DNA of 64,000 nt, taken from contig SCOE01000001.1 in assembly GCA_005503065.1 (NCBI GenBank), forward strand, positions 124,001-188,000, written 5' to 3'. The DNA comes from Comamonadaceae bacterium ALPHA2B. GTDB lineage: Bacteria; Pseudomonadota; Gammaproteobacteria; Burkholderiales; Burkholderiaceae_C. The notes under the pieces are model-generated. The model was not told the origin of the DNA and ran no database searches. It saw only the letters and a program-made list of their open reading frames with translations. Made by a program: the position numbers and the translations under genes. Each line of letters opens with the position of its first letter. Position 1 is the first letter of the stretch. Shown piece by piece: positions 63,036 to 64,000 of the stretch.

Positions 63036-64000
63036 GCCGCCGCTCCCTTGCCGAAGATCAGCGCGCAGTTGTTGCCGCCGAATCCGAAGGAGTTCGACAG
63101 CGCATAGCGCACCTCGCCCTTGGCCGGCTTCAACCGGATCTGCGGCCCGCACACCGGGTCGGGCGTCACGCTGTTCACGGTGCCGGGCATCAGGCCCGTC
63201 TCCAGCGCCAGCAGGCTGATCACCGCCTCGACGATGCCGGCCGCGCCCAGCGTGTGGCCGGTGAAGCCCTTGGTCGAGCTGGCATGCGTGCGCGCCGGGA
63301 AGCGGCGCGCCACCAGCGCGGCCTCGACCTCGTCGTTCTTCGCGCTCGCCGTGCCGTGCATGTTGATGTAGTCGATCGCGTCGGGCGCGAGGCCCGCACG
63401 GGCGAGCGCATCGTTGAGCGCGCGCTCGGCGCCGGCGCCTTCGGGGTGCGGCGTCGACATGTGGTGCGCGTCGCTCGCCTCGCCGTAGCCCAGCAGTTCG
63501 AGGGGGCCCGTGCCACGTTCCAACAGCGCGAAGCCGGCGGCCTCGCCCAGCGAGATGCCGCCGCGTTCCACGTCGAAGGGCTGGCAGGGCTTGTTCGACA
63601 CCAGCTCCAGCGAGTTGAAGCCGAAAAGCACGCTGCCGCACAGCGTATCGACGCCGCCGACCACGGCCGCATCGATCAGGCCCAGGCGCATCAGCCGTTC
63701 GGCCGAGGCGAAGACCTTGGCGCTGGACGAGCAGGCCGTCGACAGCGTTTCGTTTGGGCCTTCCAGGCCCAGCGCCGCGGCCACGAACAGGCCCAGCGAG
63801 TGCGTGGTGTGCAGCTCGCTGTGGCGCATGCGTTCGGGAAAGCGCCCCTCGGCGTCCATCTGCGTGTAGGCCAGCTCGGTGTCGCCGATGCTGGAGGTGG
63901 AGGTGCCCACGATCACCGCCACGCGGTGCGCGCCGTAGCGTTCGCGCGCGGCGCGCGCCGCCTCGATGAAGCCGTCGGCGTTCAGCCCCTTCCAGGCCAG
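63032..64000 (-). CDS. Beta-ketoacyl synthase, 5' end outside the window
   Basis: The frame is open to the right edge of the window, so the N-terminus is missing and the 322 residues seen are C-terminal. The active-site Cys is in LSTACSSSAKV, His in NMHGTASAKNDEVE and a second His in KGFTGHTLGAAG, the Cys-His-His set of elongating ketosynthases. SNSFGFGGNNCALIF closes the fold. It extends acyl chains on an acyl carrier protein. With the short ketosynthase-like gene and the halogenase-like gene it suggests an aryl-polyene-type pigment cluster that continues to the right. Confidence 0.9.
   Translation of the reverse strand: MAWKGLNADGFIEAARAARERYGAHRVAVIVGTSTSSIGDTELAYTQMDAEGRFPERMRHSELHTTHSLGLFVAAALGLEGPNETLSTACSSSAKVFASAERLMRLGLIDAAVVGGVDTLCGSVLFGFNSLELVSNKPCQPFDVERGGISLGEAAGFALLERGTGPLELLGYGEASDAHHMSTPHPEGAGAERALNDALARAGLAPDAIDYINMHGTASAKNDEVEAALVARRFPARTHASSTKGFTGHTLGAAGIVEAVISLLALETGLMPGTVNSVTPDPVCGPQIRLKPAKGEVRYALSNSFGFGGNNCALIFGKGAAA

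Overview
The window is high-GC chromosomal DNA from a betaproteobacterium, most likely a Comamonadaceae (Variovorax-like) organism. Three things suggest this: the porin-glnK-amtB block next to a comM homologue, the meta-cleavage hpa gene set with orphan Bug-type binding proteins, and dispersed palindromic repeats of a kind I associate with that family. The taxon is inferred from gene content. I ran no database search. I saw no tRNA, rRNA, CRISPR array or transposase.

Layout. (1) 1-3210: the end of a three-haem cytochrome c, a fumarylacetoacetase-family protein and a divergent lipoprotein. (2) 3713-12356: a nine-gene colinear cluster that is the most unusual part of the window. It encodes two small exported repeat proteins, a 1166-residue exported protein built from the same repeat, a small exported protein, a CsgG-like outer-membrane lipoprotein, a Sel1-repeat protein, another lipoprotein, an OmpA-domain protein and a zinc-ribbon membrane protein. 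It reads like a dedicated export and surface-fibre system, analogous to curli or the Caulobacter holdfast anchor but with different subunits. (3) 12500-16697: an MFS transporter, a compositionally foreign coiled-coil membrane gene and comM. (4) 16859-19801: a sigma-54-type promoter, a TorF-like porin, glnK, amtB and a terminator, forming a nitrogen-control operon.

(5) 19865-28945: an SMP-30 family hydrolase, a LysR regulator, then lldP-glcD-glcE-DUF1275-glcF for 2-hydroxyacid (lactate/glycolate) uptake and oxidation, and a small exported protein. (6) 28956-34005: a CHASE2 protein, glutathione peroxidase, lplT, alr and a membrane protein. (7) 34002-48139: a long minus-strand catabolic region. 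hpaR-hpaG1-hpaG2-hpaE-(Bug)-hpaD-hpaF-hpaH-hpaI make up most of the homoprotocatechuate meta-cleavage route to pyruvate and succinate semialdehyde. Downstream are a lipoprotein, an IlvD/Edd dehydratase, a second Bug protein, a class II aldolase, a PanE-like reductase and an EamA exporter. A palindromic operator lies upstream of hpaR.

(8) 48194-52626: radA, rdgC, ilvE and a zinc-finger protein. (9) 52826-56803: an AraC regulator convergent with an acyl-CoA ligase and a LivJ-type binding protein, plausibly uptake and CoA activation of an organic acid. (10) 57024-60464: an O-antigen-ligase-like protein and an OmpR/EnvZ-type two-component pair. (11) 60579-64000: a halogenase-like flavoprotein and two ketosynthase-family genes, which look like the edge of an aryl-polyene or xanthomonadin-type pigment cluster.

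At least two small repeat families and three long inverted repeats are scattered through the window. One 53-bp family lies partly inside genes: it adds residues within glcE and supplies the stop codon of the MFS gene.
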